Shown here piece by piece: positions 21,349-33,925 of a stretch of 64,000 nt of DNA. How positions within the stretch are numbered: position 1 is the first letter of the stretch; each line of letters opens with the position of its first letter. The notes beneath the pieces are model-generated. The model did not search any database, was not told the origin of the DNA, and saw nothing but the letters and a program-made list of their open reading frames with translations. Location: contig JASANC010004944.1 in the NCBI GenBank assembly GCA_030248135.1, forward strand, positions 24,100-88,099. Reading direction: 5' to 3'. The translations under genes and the position numbers were made by a program. The DNA is from Theristus sp. LFF4_11. Taxonomy: Eukaryota > Nematoda > Chromadorea > Monhysterida > Xyalidae.

Positions 21349-21919
21349 ATAATAATGTTAAATGTTAATGTTAATCAAATATTTAAAAAAATAATAATAA
21401 TGCGTGATGCGCTGTCCGCTCGCTCCGCTCGCTCGCGCATCCGCATGATATTGAGATACAAACATACAGATAATATAGGTACCTACAGATAAGAGAAATA
21501 TAGAGATATACAATGAGAAAATGTCTCCATCGAAAGTCAAAATCAAAGGGGGGGTGGTCAGACGGTCAGGATTTGGTAGGGGGGGGGGTTTGGACTTTGG
21601 GGGGTCGAAATCTGGGAGGGGGGGTCTGGCCCTCCAAATTCGAGAGGGGGGGTATTTTGACAAAAATTTGGGGGGGGGGTTTGCCCGGGTGGGGGGTGTC
21701 GGCTTGGTTGAAGGGGTACGGTACCCCCCCCCCACCCCCCCTAGCCTAGCCATCTATTGAAAAAATGTTGTCTTCAATCAAAGGCATAAAAAACGGGTTA
21801 TTTTTTTTATCAAAATTGCCCATTTTTGCTCGAAATTCTTGTAAATTTCGCAAATTCTAGGTAAGCTAAAACAATTTAAGCGAATTTTCTTCAACAACCC
21901 CGGCGACACGACGACCACG

Positions 21920-24900
21920 ATGACGGCGGCGTTGGTGGTCGGTTGTTTGTTGGTGGCGTTCGGCGTTCCACTGGCGATCTTCGTTCGTGTCATTGCGCGC
22001 GACCCGTTGCGCATCATTCTGTTCGTCTTAGGGTGAGTTGAGTTTGCTTGTTGCTCTTTTCCCTTTGTTTCCTTTTTTGTTACACGTGATCATTGTTGAA
22101 ATTTGGAAAACTGCGCGTGCTGTTGCTGTCACATCCCGTTTTTCTCCGCATTCTTAATAATAGAATGTGGTCATTTCATGATACGGCCGTCGTTCAGACA
22201 GAACTCGTCAGATAGAAAAGCAGTTTTTGCTCCGTTTTCGATTCCCGAGCTGCACCAGATGATTCAATAAACCGACGCACTGAAGCATACCACGCACTGC
22301 TGTGTCTCAGCTTGTTTCAACAGCAAATTCTCATGTTTGTTTGTTGGTTTGTTGTTCGTTTGAAATGTGTTTTTGCTCTTTTGCAGCGCTTTCTTCTGGT
22401 TGATGTCGTTGTTGTTTGCCGCGTTGCTGTGGTTCGCCGTCGTGCCGCTGCGTGACACGTTGGCGTTCAGTCTCGCCTTTACGATCGCCTTTCAAGAGCT
22501 GTTTCGTTTCCTGTTCTTCTACTTGCTCAAGTGAGTCGTCACGGTCTTAACGCGATTACATATCCAATTTGCTGATTGGTTGGTTGGTGATTATGTGATG
22601 CTTGCATTCTGTGCAGGAATCACCGCAGAGACGGAGTTTGGTTAATTTGCACAGAATGCATGCATCACGTCGTGATGAGTGATCACCAACCAACTATGAT
22701 CAACAGCCATTGGATATGTTATAGAGTTAGAGCTGTAAGTGCGAATCAGGTACCCGTGCGCCTGGTGTGGTGTACCGTGGCGCAGGTTTCTGTAACGTTA
22801 TCCACTTCACACAATGCAAACATTTGCGGGAACCCGCACCAGAAACCGCCACGCCGCCGTCCTACTCGGATATGCTCAGAGAATTAATTTACGGATGAGG
22901 TACGCGTCCTTAGGGTTGGCAAAATACCGTTTTTTTTCAAATCGTCGTATAAAAACCCGTATTTTTACCGGTAAAAAACGGTAATTTTACCGAAAAAAAC
23001 GAAACCCAAAAAATTGTAAAAACCCACATATTTTTCGCAGCCGACTGTAAACTTGAACCAGGATTTGTGAAAACAGCTTTCAGAATGCTTTGTTCAAAAT
23101 ATCGTGCACCAAGAAGATTCTTGTTTGGGTTTGAAAAACCAAAAGGTCAGCAATAAATCGAACATTATCCTTTGCTCAATCGTTTATAATCCATAATTAC
23201 ACAGGAAAAAACCACAGCGTTTTCACCGGACAGTCTTTGGTCACAATAGACGAACACAATTTGCTGCAATAACGGAATTAAACCGAATTCAGAGTCAGTT
23301 CAGATCAAAAAGAAAACAAATCAGTAATTGTGTACGAAAGATAATTTTGAGTGACATTTTTGGAATTTTCAGCTCAGCTCGGCAGCTCCAGCCGATTCTT
23401 GCACCTCGCTTAACAGTTCTTTCAAAACATCAGTGTCAATTTCGTCATCATATTTTTTTGGTCACAGATTTTCTCATTTTCTCATCAAAAATGATATAAA
23501 AACTCAGGGTCCGAAATTGAAAAAAAACGGAAAAATACTAAAAAACCGGAAAAATACAGAAACGGTCTTTTCCCGTTTTTTTCAAGGCACCAATTTTTGC
23601 CCTGGTAAAAACCGGTATTTTTACCATGCCAACCCCACACGTGCGATGTAGTTCATACGAAAAGCAGCGGTCAACAACTCAAATTTTACTTTTTTGAAAC
23701 GTAATTCAAAGAAATATTTCCACGTGTGAACACAGGCTGCGTTCGCGGGATCGAGCCCCGCCGACGGGGGTGTAAAGGCGCTCAATGACAGAGGAAAACT
23801 AGATGGGCGCCCCACTGGACGGCGTTCGGTGCGCTTCTTTAGGTTAACCCAGGCTGAAAAAAAACATCGCCAAAAATCACCGTTCGTTCGCTCGTTCGTC
23901 AATTTGGTTTTTTTGATATCATTTCTTTGCAGAACAGCAGAGACCGGCCTGGAGAAGGTCAGTCAAAGTGGCCTGCAAATTGCCGGCGTTCATTCGCTGA
24001 AGGACGCGCGTCTTACGATCGCAATGGGTCGGTTTTCATCTCAGTGGTGGAATTTAGTCCGGACTCCGGACTGCTGGTAACGAATTTTGACTGTGTGTGC
24101 GTTCCAATTGCATGGGTAATGTGTGAGTCGAGCACTGACGTGAGGTTCCGTCTTCTGCTGAGCACCGTGTGTGTTCACGTTCACCACGCGTAACAACAAA
24201 CACGTCATCCACATGAAGTAATGTTGCGCGATGCACAGATGAACGTAGACGAGAACAGAACAGACACCGTATTACAGCACCGTGTGGATCTGCCCTGCCG
24301 TGTCCCGTGTGTGTGTATGTGCGTGTTTCTACCTGTGATAATACTGTGTGCTCCGACTTCAAAGGAAATCCGGAACGGGGCGCCCAGGTGTGAGGTGATG
24401 TGTCATTTGTGTTTTACTGTGGTCAAGCTGAACGATGATCGTTGCAGTGTGCGGCCTCGGCTTCGGCGTCATGAGCGGCCTGTTCGGCATCGTCAACGTG
24501 GCTGCGGACAGCGCCGGCGCCGGCGTGCCCGGCCTGCCAGACGAGCACGCGCTCGCGCGCAAACCGTCCTATGCGTTCTTCGTGTACACCAGTTGGTGGC
24601 GGGATGATTTGTTTCGGTTTCGCGCGCTTTCACCGACTTTTAGCGGAGCAGAAATCTGGCGTATGAGTTTGGGATGAGAGAAAAGACGCATTATTGACAG
24701 CTGATCGGTGTATTGCATGCGATTCCCAAGCGGGCGAGTCACTGCTTTAAGGTGCATTCTTATTCTTGAAACAATATTTAGTGACGCATAGCTGTGCTAC
24801 GCGGTCACTAAATACTGCTTCATGAATGCCGCTGCATTGGAGTCGTGAAACTTCAACAAGTCAGTCAGTCAGTTTTATGCTGCAGTGCACGGCATAATAC

Positions 24901-26396
24901 CAGAGAAGTGTAAGTAAGACGCCATGAGTAGGCAGGCCAAAACTCTGACGAGACACCCACTGATCGGTTTCGGCTTGCGCAGGCATTGCAATCGCAGCAA
25001 TGGTGCTGTTGAACACCTGTTGGACGGTGATCTTCTGGGATGGTTGCCATAAAGTGTTCCGAAAGCCGATCGCGACACCAGCGACCGCGTCTGCAGCGGC
25101 CTCTGGCGAGCCGTCCATGAAACAAGTGGCGTTTGGCGTCGCGCAAATCGCTGCCGTCGTGCTGTTGCACTACTCCGTCTCGTACCTGGTGCTGTACAAA
25201 ATATGTTTATTCAAGCTTGTGTACCGATAACCAAGTCAATTATTTCTAAGGAAATTTTTTTATTGCATTGGTGCGGTATGCTTGTTGAAGCCGGTCACTT
25301 TGAATATGCAGAATTCAGAGCTCGCATAAAGAGCGGGATTTGGTGGGGGGTTTGATTATTTCTTATACCGTATTACCTCTAATAAACCCCCATGGGGGTT
25401 TATTTCTTCAGCGATTTCTGGGGGTGGGGGTTTATTTTTTGGGGGGGGGGGTTATTTGGGGGGGGGGGGTTTATTTGGAAACCATTTTTAGGGGTGGGCA
25501 AAATGGCAAAAATACCTTCCATGGCAGGAAGGAAGTCGCAGAAACTTCTACTCTACATAGAAATTTCCTTTTACAACAGCCTTTTGTAATGAAATTACCA
25601 TTAACTCATTCATTTGGGGCCTTTGGTAGCACAATTTCATCATTTTCACTGCAACCAGCCACTGAATTCACTGTTTATGTGTATGTTTTTCTGGGTATGT
25701 GTTTCAAACAGGTTTCCAATAATCCCCCATGGGGGATTATTTTTGGGGGGGGGGATTATTTGGAAACTTATCGAGGGGGTGGGGGTTTATTTTTTGGGGG
25801 GGGGGGGTTAATTTTGGGGGGGTTTAATAGAGGTAATACGGTATTTGTTCTTCGCATTGTAATTGAACGGTTCGCGTGATCTGCATTCAGCAAAAACAGT
25901 GACAGGTTGAAACAAACAGACTGTACTACTGACCAGTATATTCGCTTATTCTTGTCCATTGCCGCCGCTGGTTTTGCACCGATTGTAAAGGTCTCGCACC
26001 AATTTGCATCAGCTAGACTGCTCGTCAGCGAGATATTTCTCCCGAACAACGCTGTTCATTCTTATCAACAAAAAAAACGTTTTTTTTCCACCACCGCGAA
26101 ATAGAACAGTAATCGTTGTTCTAACCGTGATCTTCAGAACAACTCTTGACGTATCACAGAGTCTACTGAACGAGCGTCAGTTATACTCGGTGTTTCTGCC
26201 GATCGAGTATTTCGTGTTGGTGTGCACCGTCGCATGCACCTATGCGACCGTTGGTGGGACACCAGCTCGCCTGATGAGCGCGCTTTTCGCTCGCAATACT
26301 GACGGCGTCGGTGGCAATCAAGAAAGGACGGTCGATCAACGGAACGCTGCGATCGTGACGAGCAGCGCGCATGCGGACGTGGCCGTGGTGCGATAG
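21920..26396 (+). CDS. APH1: Gamma-secretase subunit APH-1
   Basis: A polytopic membrane protein that scaffolds presenilin, nicastrin and PEN-2 in the gamma-secretase complex that cleaves Notch, APP and other stubs. Exons: 21920-22032, 22387-22530, 23933-24027, 24448-24591, 24983-25193 and 26138-26396; all phases match, giving about 321 residues (family 250-310). TM1 starts almost at the first Met. Family signatures: GAFFWLMSLLFA (TM2), QELFRFLFFYLLK (TM3), and the GxxxG helix GLGFGVMSGLFGIVNVAAD (TM4). In TM5 the expected conserved His reads Asn (MVLLNTCWTVIFWDGC); the TM6 His is kept (VVLLHYSVSYLVL). The C-terminus is a longer polar tail. Introns hold several MITEs. The start is the only Met that gives the family's normal N-terminus. 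Confidence 0.93.
22557..22722. mobile_element. MITE with CAGCTGATTGGTTGG-type ends, in APH-1 intron 2
   Basis: Inverted ends around ACATATCCAATTTGCTGATTGG and CAACAGCCATTGGATATGTT, with matching GTGATGC…GCATTCTG / CAGAATGCATGCATCAC inner arms. Relatives: 37944-38084, 50944-51074, and half-copies at 49564-49650 and about 63760-63840. Confidence 0.75.
22910..23633. mobile_element. AGGGTTGGCA-ended hAT-like MITE, copy 1
   Basis: Ends TAGGGTTGGCAAAATACCG and ACCATGCCAACCCC; subterminal repeated ACCGGTAAAA motifs. It matches 34303-35085 over most of its length in reverse orientation. The short GGGTTGGCA terminus is common in hAT elements. It lies in APH-1 intron 2, about 300 bp before exon 3; a clean target duplication was not found. 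Confidence 0.7.
23722..23880 (+). mobile_element. tRNA-derived SINE, truncated copy
   Basis: B-box-like GGGATCGAGCCCCGCC followed by GATGGGCGCCC…GGCGTTC and a GAAAAAAAACATCGCC tail. Homologous to 30838-31023 and, reversed, 59995-60175. The A-box half is missing here. Confidence 0.65.
24751..24833. mobile_element. TTAA-associated mini-MITE in APH-1 intron 4
   Basis: After TTAA (24747-24750), GGTGCATTC… and …GCTTCATGAATGCC enclose an inverted ATTTAGTGACGC/GCGGTCACTAAAT stem. Same family as 9319-9396. Confidence 0.65.
25368..25841 (+). mobile_element. TA-flanked MITE with CCGTATTACCTC ends, copy 2
   Basis: 474 bp between TA dinucleotides (25366-25367, 25842-25843), in APH-1 intron 5. The core is almost identical to 18107-18557 with differences mainly in G-run length, which indicates recent movement. 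Confidence 0.87.
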
Positions 26397-26420
26397 GTGG
26401 AAGCAGACGCTGATTTTAAG

Positions 26421-26549
26421 GCCCGTTTATACCGGACGTATGCAGACGTACGTCAAGTATCAGATACGAGCGGTAGTATGCAATAACACGCGACCTAAAG
26501 TGACGTGCCGTGCCGTTCCGTATGCGCATGCGTCAGGTATAAACGGGCC
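26421..26549. mobile_element. piggyBac-type MITE
   Basis: 129 bp flanked by TTAA on both sides (26417-26420, 26550-26553) with inverted ends GGCCCGTTTATACC and GGTATAAACGGGCC. TTAA duplication is diagnostic of piggyBac-like insertion. It starts 24 bp after the APH-1 stop codon, so it probably lies in the 3' UTR. Confidence 0.85.
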
Positions 26550-26553
26550 TTAA

Positions 26554-27649
26554 TGGCTTTTTTGTAACAGAAAGCCACGGCCGATAGCGTTAAGATCGGA
26601 TAGACTAATTTGCTTTTTCTTCGAGTCCCAGTTCCCTCAGAGTTGGACGTGCTGAATTTGGTTGTGGCTTTTTTTGTAGTTTTTTCCGTATTTACCCGAC
26701 GTTTGTGTCCAGTCTCTTTTGATCGATGATTTTCCGTGATTTTTCCGACCAACTTCACCGGACACATCAACGAACTAATACATGATTCACTAAAACCACG
26801 TTTTGCCCTATCGCATGCAATTTTCAGTTTAAAGATCTGAATCTGTGTGGAGTTTCGTATTTTATTTTTGATTCGGTGATTGACAGTAACACTGAATTTA
26901 CGAAGAAGCTGGTCAAGTGTATGTTAGCCGATGTTGATAACCTGATTTGACCAAGCGAAGTTGCGTCTTGCTTTCGTTGCGTTTGCAACTTCCAACACAA
27001 TGAATCTCGACTGTTTGCATCTTTGTGATATCTAGTTTTATTTCACTGAAGTGCGTCTGGTTTGAATGTACGTTCTCTGAGGGAAAAAAGATTGCTGTTG
27101 CTTAAGCTATCGTTTCATCATTTTTTTACGAAACCTACCATATCGTTTAAAAAAAATCCATGGTTTTCAAGCCTTCACCGCCTGTCATTTTATTTGTAAA
27201 CTAGGATGTGTGAATTGTTTGAATGTCCGTTGTTCTTCACTTAACCCGGATTCGTGTGCTGAGTTTGATTGATTTTACACAACTGGATTTGACTTTCTGG
27301 GTTGGTGTTATCTTCTCTGTGTGTGTGCACCATTGAATTTTTGTCTAATGTGGAACAGCACCGTTATTCGAGAATAACGTTCACCGTTTTCAAGTTTTCA
27401 ACAAAATACAGCCAGAAGTAGTTTTGTCTCAATCCAACCGCAAAAAAGCACAGATCACAGGAAAAGCAATAAAATAATAAACATTTTTATCACATACAGA
27501 TGGTTAACCGTCACCATTATTATCACAACATCAACAAAAACCAGATCTGGTTGAACAGTTTAGCAAAATCTTGAGTAGCACAAGAAAATCTTGAACCTTG
27601 AAAAAATGCAGCCAAACGTAAACAACAGCCGTTCCTAACAAACTTCAAC
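26554..27649. other. Convergent 3' spacer of APH-1 and UFL1
   Basis: About 1.1 kb of AT-rich sequence between two genes whose 3' ends face each other. No gene, RNA or clear repeat was found. Confidence 0.55.
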
Positions 27650-30600
27650 TCATTGTGTCGCAGAGTCCTGCTCTCCAAGCACCGCTGCTTTCAGCTGCAC
27701 CAGCTTCTGCTGCAAACGTTCGCTCGCTTCTGCGTCGTCGGCGTTCTTGACACAGTGCACCACGAGACCCTGTAGTTTTGTGCGGAATTACTGGTTTTTT
27801 TTATGAACGGTCACTTCTTCCTCATAAAAAGAGCACTGGATGCTGAGAGGTCCCTCTTCTTTGATGATTTGATTTGACGCAGTTGTTTGCTCACGGAACA
27901 CTAAAGCCGCATTCATGAAGCAGTATTTAGTGACGCGCAGCTGTTAAAACATGGTTTTATGAGAATAGTCAATCTAAAATAGCAAAGCCAGTCTTCCTTG
28001 TCAATATTCTCACGTCCCATGCGTGTGTACAAAAAACGACGGCCAACATTTGACATCCGGCACGCTGATTGGCTGTGTGGTGCCGCACGACCAATCAGCG
28101 TGCCGGATGTCAAATGTTGGCCGTCGTTTTTGTAACATAGATTCCCAATGAGATTCGAGTGTCGGGTTGGCATAGAAAATGAAACCGGTTTTTTTACCAA
28201 CCCTATTCGAGTGTGCAATAATGGCCGACCTGCATTTCCTCCATCAGCTCAAACATCGCCTCATCCTCATTGGTCGTTGATTTTCGTAATTTCACCCTCA
28301 AAATGGCGATCAGTTGACCAGCGAACTTTCCAGTGGCATGAATGGTCGCATTCAGCCGGGCACCGTACAGCAATAGGATCGCAAAAAGGAGCCCACTGGC
28401 GGCGTCGTCCGTTGCACGCAGCTGCTCGCGCAGTTCAGTCGCGTATTTCGTCTGGAGTTCGGCTCTGGAGAATTCACCGGAAAAAAGGTCTCCAGACACG
28501 CAATTGTTCTGTTTTGTGCCGTTTATCGGTGTCCTCGTTCATGATAAGCCTTTTTTTCAAACAGTTCAAAGTTCAAATGCTCTCCCTGCGGCAGCTCACT
28601 CCACGGGACACCGCGATTTTCAATTCCATGCCCGTCAGAGTTTGCTACCACCCGGGCTTCAGAACCATTGAGGCCCATTCATGCAATAGCGCGCGCGCGC
28701 TGACGCGCAAACGTCAGATAAAACGCGTGCAGCTTCGCTGTTTTGCCTCATGAATGCGGCGCGAAGTGACACTGGCGCTTGATGCTCCATGAATGGCACC
28801 TTAGGTAAGGAGTGTGAGTGGGTATTTCAATCACGACCAAAGCAACCGCGCACACCGCGTTCTCTTGTCCGGCATGCGAACATTCAGCGCGCAAACGGCC
28901 GGCTCCGCGATGCTCTGCACGGCGTCCATCCACGGCTGCAGCGAGTTCTTCTTGCCGTGCAACGCCGTGAACGCTGCCGTGAATGCGTCCTTCGCGACCG
29001 ACGACTGCAGCGATGCGATCGTCTCCGTGCGCACTTTTGCGGGCAGCTGCGTCGACTGACATGAAAAGCAGGGAAGCGTGTGTTGTTGTGCTGTTTTTGT
29101 TGATTGCGGTAATCGTGTCGTCAGCAATATTGCCGTCATCTAGTGAGCGAGCGAGCGGTTGTTCGACCGCCTCCATGAACGCACGCTCAGTCGCTGAACA
29201 AGCAACCACCCGCAGATTGTATGAAAGTCGAGTCTTTCTTCAAATCTTGATCAAACAACCAACTCAGCTCAGTTCACAAGAAAAGCGCCTTTTGCTTGTC
29301 CAGCACCATTATTCTAGATTAATCAGCGCGTCCAATTCAATTACAACCAATCAGCTCATAGTCCACATTGATATGCGTGCTTTTTACTTGCAAATACTCG
29401 TTCATGTCACACGTGAGGTATGCGTATACGACACGTCACGTGTTTTAGGCAATACCACCATCCATGCAGACGTGCGTTTAGAGACGTACGTCAACATGAA
29501 CTGGCCTTGACAGACGCTTTCAAACGCTGCCCAACCGCAACCGACCTGCGTCGACTGCGACGCGTAGCAGAGCGCCAGATTGGTGGCGTCCGTGCACAAC
29601 GTTCGCAGCAGCAACTGGCACAGCTGTTCGCGCACGGCGTCTGAGAGGCATAAGAGGTGGGGTTGGTAAAAACCGGTTTTTTGTATTGCCAGGAAAAAAA
29701 CGGTTTTTTTCCGTTTTAAAACCATTAAAAAACCGAATATGCTTCCCAGCTCCTAAGCTTTCCAGAACTTGGCACCTTGAACTCAAACTAGGAAATACAT
29801 CAAAATTAGTGTTTTTGAGTAGCGTAAAATGCTGTTTTAGCAGTCACCTTGTCTTTCTTCATTGTATTTCACTTGACCCTTGCCACAAAAGTTTCTGCAA
29901 ATGATGCTTCACCAGTTCAGTTCGGCACAGTTCACTGCACCGTTTTTTTTCAAAAATATAATTTTACATTTTATCAATCAATCGAAGAACTGTAATTTTT
30001 GACCACGAAGTTTGAAAATTTTTAAGGTAAAAAAACGGTTCTTTATTTTTTCAAAAAAATACTGGGGAAAAAACGGTTTTAAAACGGAAAAGAAACCGGT
30101 TTTTTTCCTATGCCAACCCTAATAAGAGGTAAAACAAAGTGAGCATTGAATGATAATTGTATGACGGAAGGGTCTCAATTTCTCAATTTATTTTAACTCA
30201 ACGCGCTCGAAGGCGATAACGACTAAAAACAGTCACAAAATTTCCTAATAATACGTAATTATAATAATAATAATAATAATAATACTAATAATACTAATAC
30301 TAATAATAATAATAGTCAATTGAGAGATCCGGATGTGTTGCGCTTGATCAGGTAGAAAACAGGCAAGTAAAATGAATGGAGTGGAGTTACGATGGCTGCG
30401 TGTTGCAACTGCAAGCAACCAACAACGGCACATACCCAACAGTACAGACCCCATCTGACAGAAACGGCGGCAACCAACAGAAAACAGCACTGCTATCGAT
30501 CGAAAGCGAACGAACCGTGATCAGCGAACGTTTGCTCGTTGGCGGCGTCAAAGAGACAGACGCTCTGGTACAACCGCGTGAACTGCTCCTGGAAGTCGGC

Positions 30601-33600
30601 GTGCGATCGTTTCATCTGTTGCGCGTTGTCGGACTGAAATTCCAAGGCGATATCGCTGATTTGTGATGATGCAGAGCAAGTAAACGCACATGAAAAAAAA
30701 ATTCTGCGCACGCTGAAGGCATTCAAGTGACTGGAAGGTTTGCTATTTTTTTGGCTTCACGAATGTAGAGTACTCAAGCATAAATTGCGCCCTGTCGGGT
30801 GAACATGGCGCAGGGCAGGGGAAAAGCAAGCCAGTCGCACAAGCACGTCCACCAGCGCGCCAATGTCACCGCCTGGTGGACGTCTCGTTGTCTGTGGGCT
30901 CGGGGGAATCGAGCTCCGCCCGAGGGGCGTATAGGCACTTAATGACAGCGACAAACTCGGTGGGCGCCCTACTCAATGGCGTTCTCTGGGTGAGCCCTGG
31001 CGAAAAACATTACCTAAAATCGCAACAACAACAAAGCCAACATCACCTGCGTGCTCAACAGCACCGCCTGCAGTCGCTCTCTGTATTTCGCGTTCAACAG
31101 CGGCACGATCTGCTCAGCCACCGCCTCGACGACCTCATCCGGGCATTCGTCGCCGAACACTCGCTCGGATTCATGTCGCAGCGTGTCGGCCAGCTCGCGC
31201 TCGTTCATGAACGCGAACGAGACCAGTGGTTCGGTGTTAGCCGACGCTGCCGCGCCGTGGTGACCGTCGGTTTTCGAGTCGACACTGCTCTGCTCCGCGT
31301 CTCTGGCCTTCTTTTTCGCCTTTTTGCCTCCCCCTGAATGCAAGGGGAACTGTTATGATGAGAACTGCTGCTACATATGAGTTGGAAAAGAGACTGATTG
31401 GGCGTATGCGCATTGTCGTTGTTAGAGGTTGTCTGTGCCCCCGCTCGTGGCGAAAGCATTGCTCTTCACAAGACGCTCGGAGTCCATTCAGCCCTACACC
31501 AAGCCGGTACCTTTGGTACGTTCAAGTTTCTGGAGCTAGGTTGTGGAGCTAGGTTGCAGTACGCAGCACGGCACAATGGTTGGCTACGTCATGCAAGTCA
31601 CACAACCAATCAGCAGTCAGCACCATCTTCGGTTCTGCAAAATTCGGCCAATCAGCAGCAGACACCACCGCGCATCTAACGGAACCTCTCTTGGCAGATG
31701 TGTTCGTTTCGTTTGCTGCCGTCACCACAGATTTGTTTGCAGCGCCACTGAACAGATCACTCAGTTGGTGCTTCTTGAGTAGTTTGATCAAGTTCGGTGA
31801 TTCGCTCGCAACTTTCACGTCGATCAGTGGCTCCGCCAGACGTTGCGCGATTGAGATCAGCTGAAACAAAATGATGTTATGCAAAAAGTTGATTTTATGC
31901 TAATAACAGTGACATTATACTTGCTTGCATAAGATTTTCTTGTTCGGATTTTCGGTGAATAACAAGAGAACAGTATCTCCAAACGTTGTTAAAACGAGTT
32001 TTTTTTTCAAATAGAGTTAAAAATTACAAAACTGATCCCCTGAAATTCGTCTTTACAGAGACTTTTATTGTACGCATTGTACCGTCCGCGCTTTTTATAA
32101 CGTTTTTTAATAAAAATTCATCGCAAAATGCGGCCGCAAAACGTGCCTGTTCACTGTACAGCATCTCATCAGCGACCAACCGCCATGGTTGTGCCTCGTT
32201 GGCATGCGCCACTCGCAAACGTTCCGCCAGCTGGCGGGCGTTCTCAGGCGTCTGTAAGTCGCCAGTTGGCAGAAGACCTATGGGTTGGGAAAAAACGAGA
32301 AAAATCTCTGGTCATGTCCTGAAGCATCAGTGATTGACAACTGACAGCTGAACTGTACTACCAGAAATGAACAGAGAGCTCTCGCTGGCAAATGGGAATT
32401 CTTAAGCAGCTTTATTGTACTCATAGGAATGGTGAGTGGAAAACGGAGTAAACTGCAGTTTTCCAATCCATCCAATGCAGATGTCGACTGTGCTTGTAGC
32501 TTGTACACAAGTACACCTCCAATCATACAGACGATTCTGTCTGACGTAGGCTCACATGAAATGGAACCGTCCTATGCAGCGTTAAAAGTAGTGGTTCTTG
32601 AAACCACGCCAGTAAAGACTAGAATCCGACTTGATCATTCCAATCCCAATTTCAATTCAATCGCATCACAACATACCGGTGACGACGACGTAATTATCGT
32701 GCGTCATTTGTTCGTTGGCCGCCAACTCAATCGCCGCCCACACGCGTGCGGACAGTAGACAAGCGGCCAGACGGACGCTGCCGCTGAGCTCATCCGCACT
32801 GAGAGTCTCAGCCAAAAACGAGTCCAATGTGGAGCCGGACGACTGAATGCCGAGCTTGCGAAGTTGTTGAAAGTCTGCAGAGATGCCAGCAATTGATGTG
32901 TACTTTTAGCCGCCTGTCCTGGCTAGGTTGACGAAATGCACGAAATGTCGAGTTGATTTGGCTTGAAGAAAGCTGGTGTGCCGGTGGTCGCGTCAATCAG
33001 CCCAGTTCAATTAAATCAGATATGTGCAGTTTCGCTCACTAAGTTTATGAAGCTGAATTCAACAACTTCTACTGACACCCCCTTAATCGCCATTCATGAA
33101 GCCGGATGCGCTAGCGTGTCGCTTCACGCGGCGTGTCACCTCGCTACACATTCATTCATCAAGCAGAAAAAAACAATCAGCGCAGCTTCACATGCAATAG
33201 CTGACGCCTGCGCTGCTAGTGCATGAATGAATGTCACTCCTGGTAAAACAAAAAAAACACCCAAATCAACGTCACTCAACCAATATATCCGTTCTGTCCG
33301 TAGGCCTCCAGCGCGTACGCGTGCACCAGCCGCTGATAGACTTCCGGTACAAAAATCGCCCGCTCCACCGTACGACCGCCGGTCAGTTGTCCGCGAATCG
33401 GCGACTCTCGCTCGGAGGACAACTGGTCGAAGATCGCGAAAAACATGTTCGCCTGGATCTCGTGGTCGCTCACCAGGCGCTGCACGGACGTCGGTCTGTG
33501 CTCCAGAAAAGCTCACTTTTTTGATTTTCGTTTTCCGTTTTTACAGCACTGAAACCCGGAGTTTGATCATCAACCTCGACTATCGATTTTGATTTGAGTA

Positions 33601-33925
33601 GCACTGGAACACACTCGGCTCCATAAATAACGCCAAAACAAACGAATCTGCGCAATTTTCAGCATTCCGAGTTTATAGCTGGCTCTGGAAATTCATCCAA
33701 AATCTAATTATCGGGCTCACTGTAAGACTGAATGGTTTCTCAAAATCTCAAACGACACAACACAACTGAAAACGTACTATTTCTGCTACAAAACAAATAA
33801 AAAGTGAGCTCACTTTGTTAACGCCGACATGGCGCCGCGTGTGACACACCGTTGGCGATCCACATAAGCGTCCGTGTACAGAATGGTGGGCTCATCGCGA
33901 TCTTTGTGACCGTGGATGAGTGAGC
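27650..33925 (-). CDS. UFL1: E3 UFM1-protein ligase 1 (N-terminus not found)
   Basis: UFL1 with DDRGK1 forms the E3 that transfers UFM1 from UFC1 to targets such as ribosomal protein uL24 at the ER. Exons, 5' to 3': 33925-33814, 33495-33281, 32874-32677, 32277 to about 32057, 31860-31686, 31333-31047, 30655-30516, 29640-29546, 29055-28856, 28464-28230 and 27769-27650; nearly all phases agree (exon 4 end and the exon 6-7 joint are uncertain). Collinear family blocks: GHKDRDEPTILYTDAYVDRQ, GGRTVERAIFVPEVYQR then NGYI/DFQQLRKLGI, LLPTGDLQTPENARQL, a KKAKKKAR linker, LVSFAFMNERELADTLRH, LCTDATNLALCYAS, KYATELREQLRATDD and GLVVHCVK at the C-terminus. The 5' portion (about 165 residues in relatives, with the UFM1-binding motif and first winged helices) was not found upstream, where a hAT-like element lies. 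Confidence 0.88.
28028..28134. repeat. Near-perfect 45-bp palindrome in UFL1 last intron
   Basis: Left arm 28028-28072 and right arm 28091-28134 are reverse complements with a single 1-nt length difference, separated by an 18-nt loop. Core sequences are GGCCAACATTTGACATCC and GCACGCTGATTGG. It can form a very stable hairpin in RNA or DNA, so it is probably a foldback element. Confidence 0.92.
28160..28205. mobile_element. 45-bp hAT-like remnant
   Basis: GGGTTGGCATAGAAAATG… and …TTTTTACCAACCC, the two ends of the AGGGTTGGCA family with almost no interior. A deletion derivative 26 bp from the palindrome. Confidence 0.55.
29657..30121. mobile_element. AGGGTTGGCA-ended hAT-like MITE, copy 3, in UFL1 intron
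   Basis: Ends GGGGTTGGTAAAAACCGG and CCTATGCCAACCCTAA with ACGGTTTT-rich subterminal repeats. The interior differs from copies 1 and 2, so this is a separate subfamily. Confidence 0.65.
30257..30315. repeat. (TAA)n microsatellite
   Basis: About 59 bp of ATA/ATAATA triplets with occasional ACT interruptions, in an intron of UFL1. Confidence 0.9.
30838..31023 (+). mobile_element. tRNA-derived SINE, longer copy, in UFL1 intron
   Basis: A B-box-like GGGGGAATCGAGCTCCGCCC follows the head; the body has CTCGGTGGGCGCCC, GGCGTTCTCTGGGTGAGCCC and a GAAAAACATTACCTAAAAT tail. It ends about 24 bp from the UFL1 exon at 31047. Confidence 0.65.

Larger units (their letters stand above)
17758..21919. other. 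Repeat-dominated spacer before APH-1
   Basis: Apart from the repeats listed separately, no gene is seen. AT-rich unassigned sequence lies at 17760-18100 and 18560-19090. G-run sequence at about 21540-21750 resembles the hAT MITEs but has no clear termini, and about 21790-21890 resembles 37780-37900. Confidence 0.5.
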
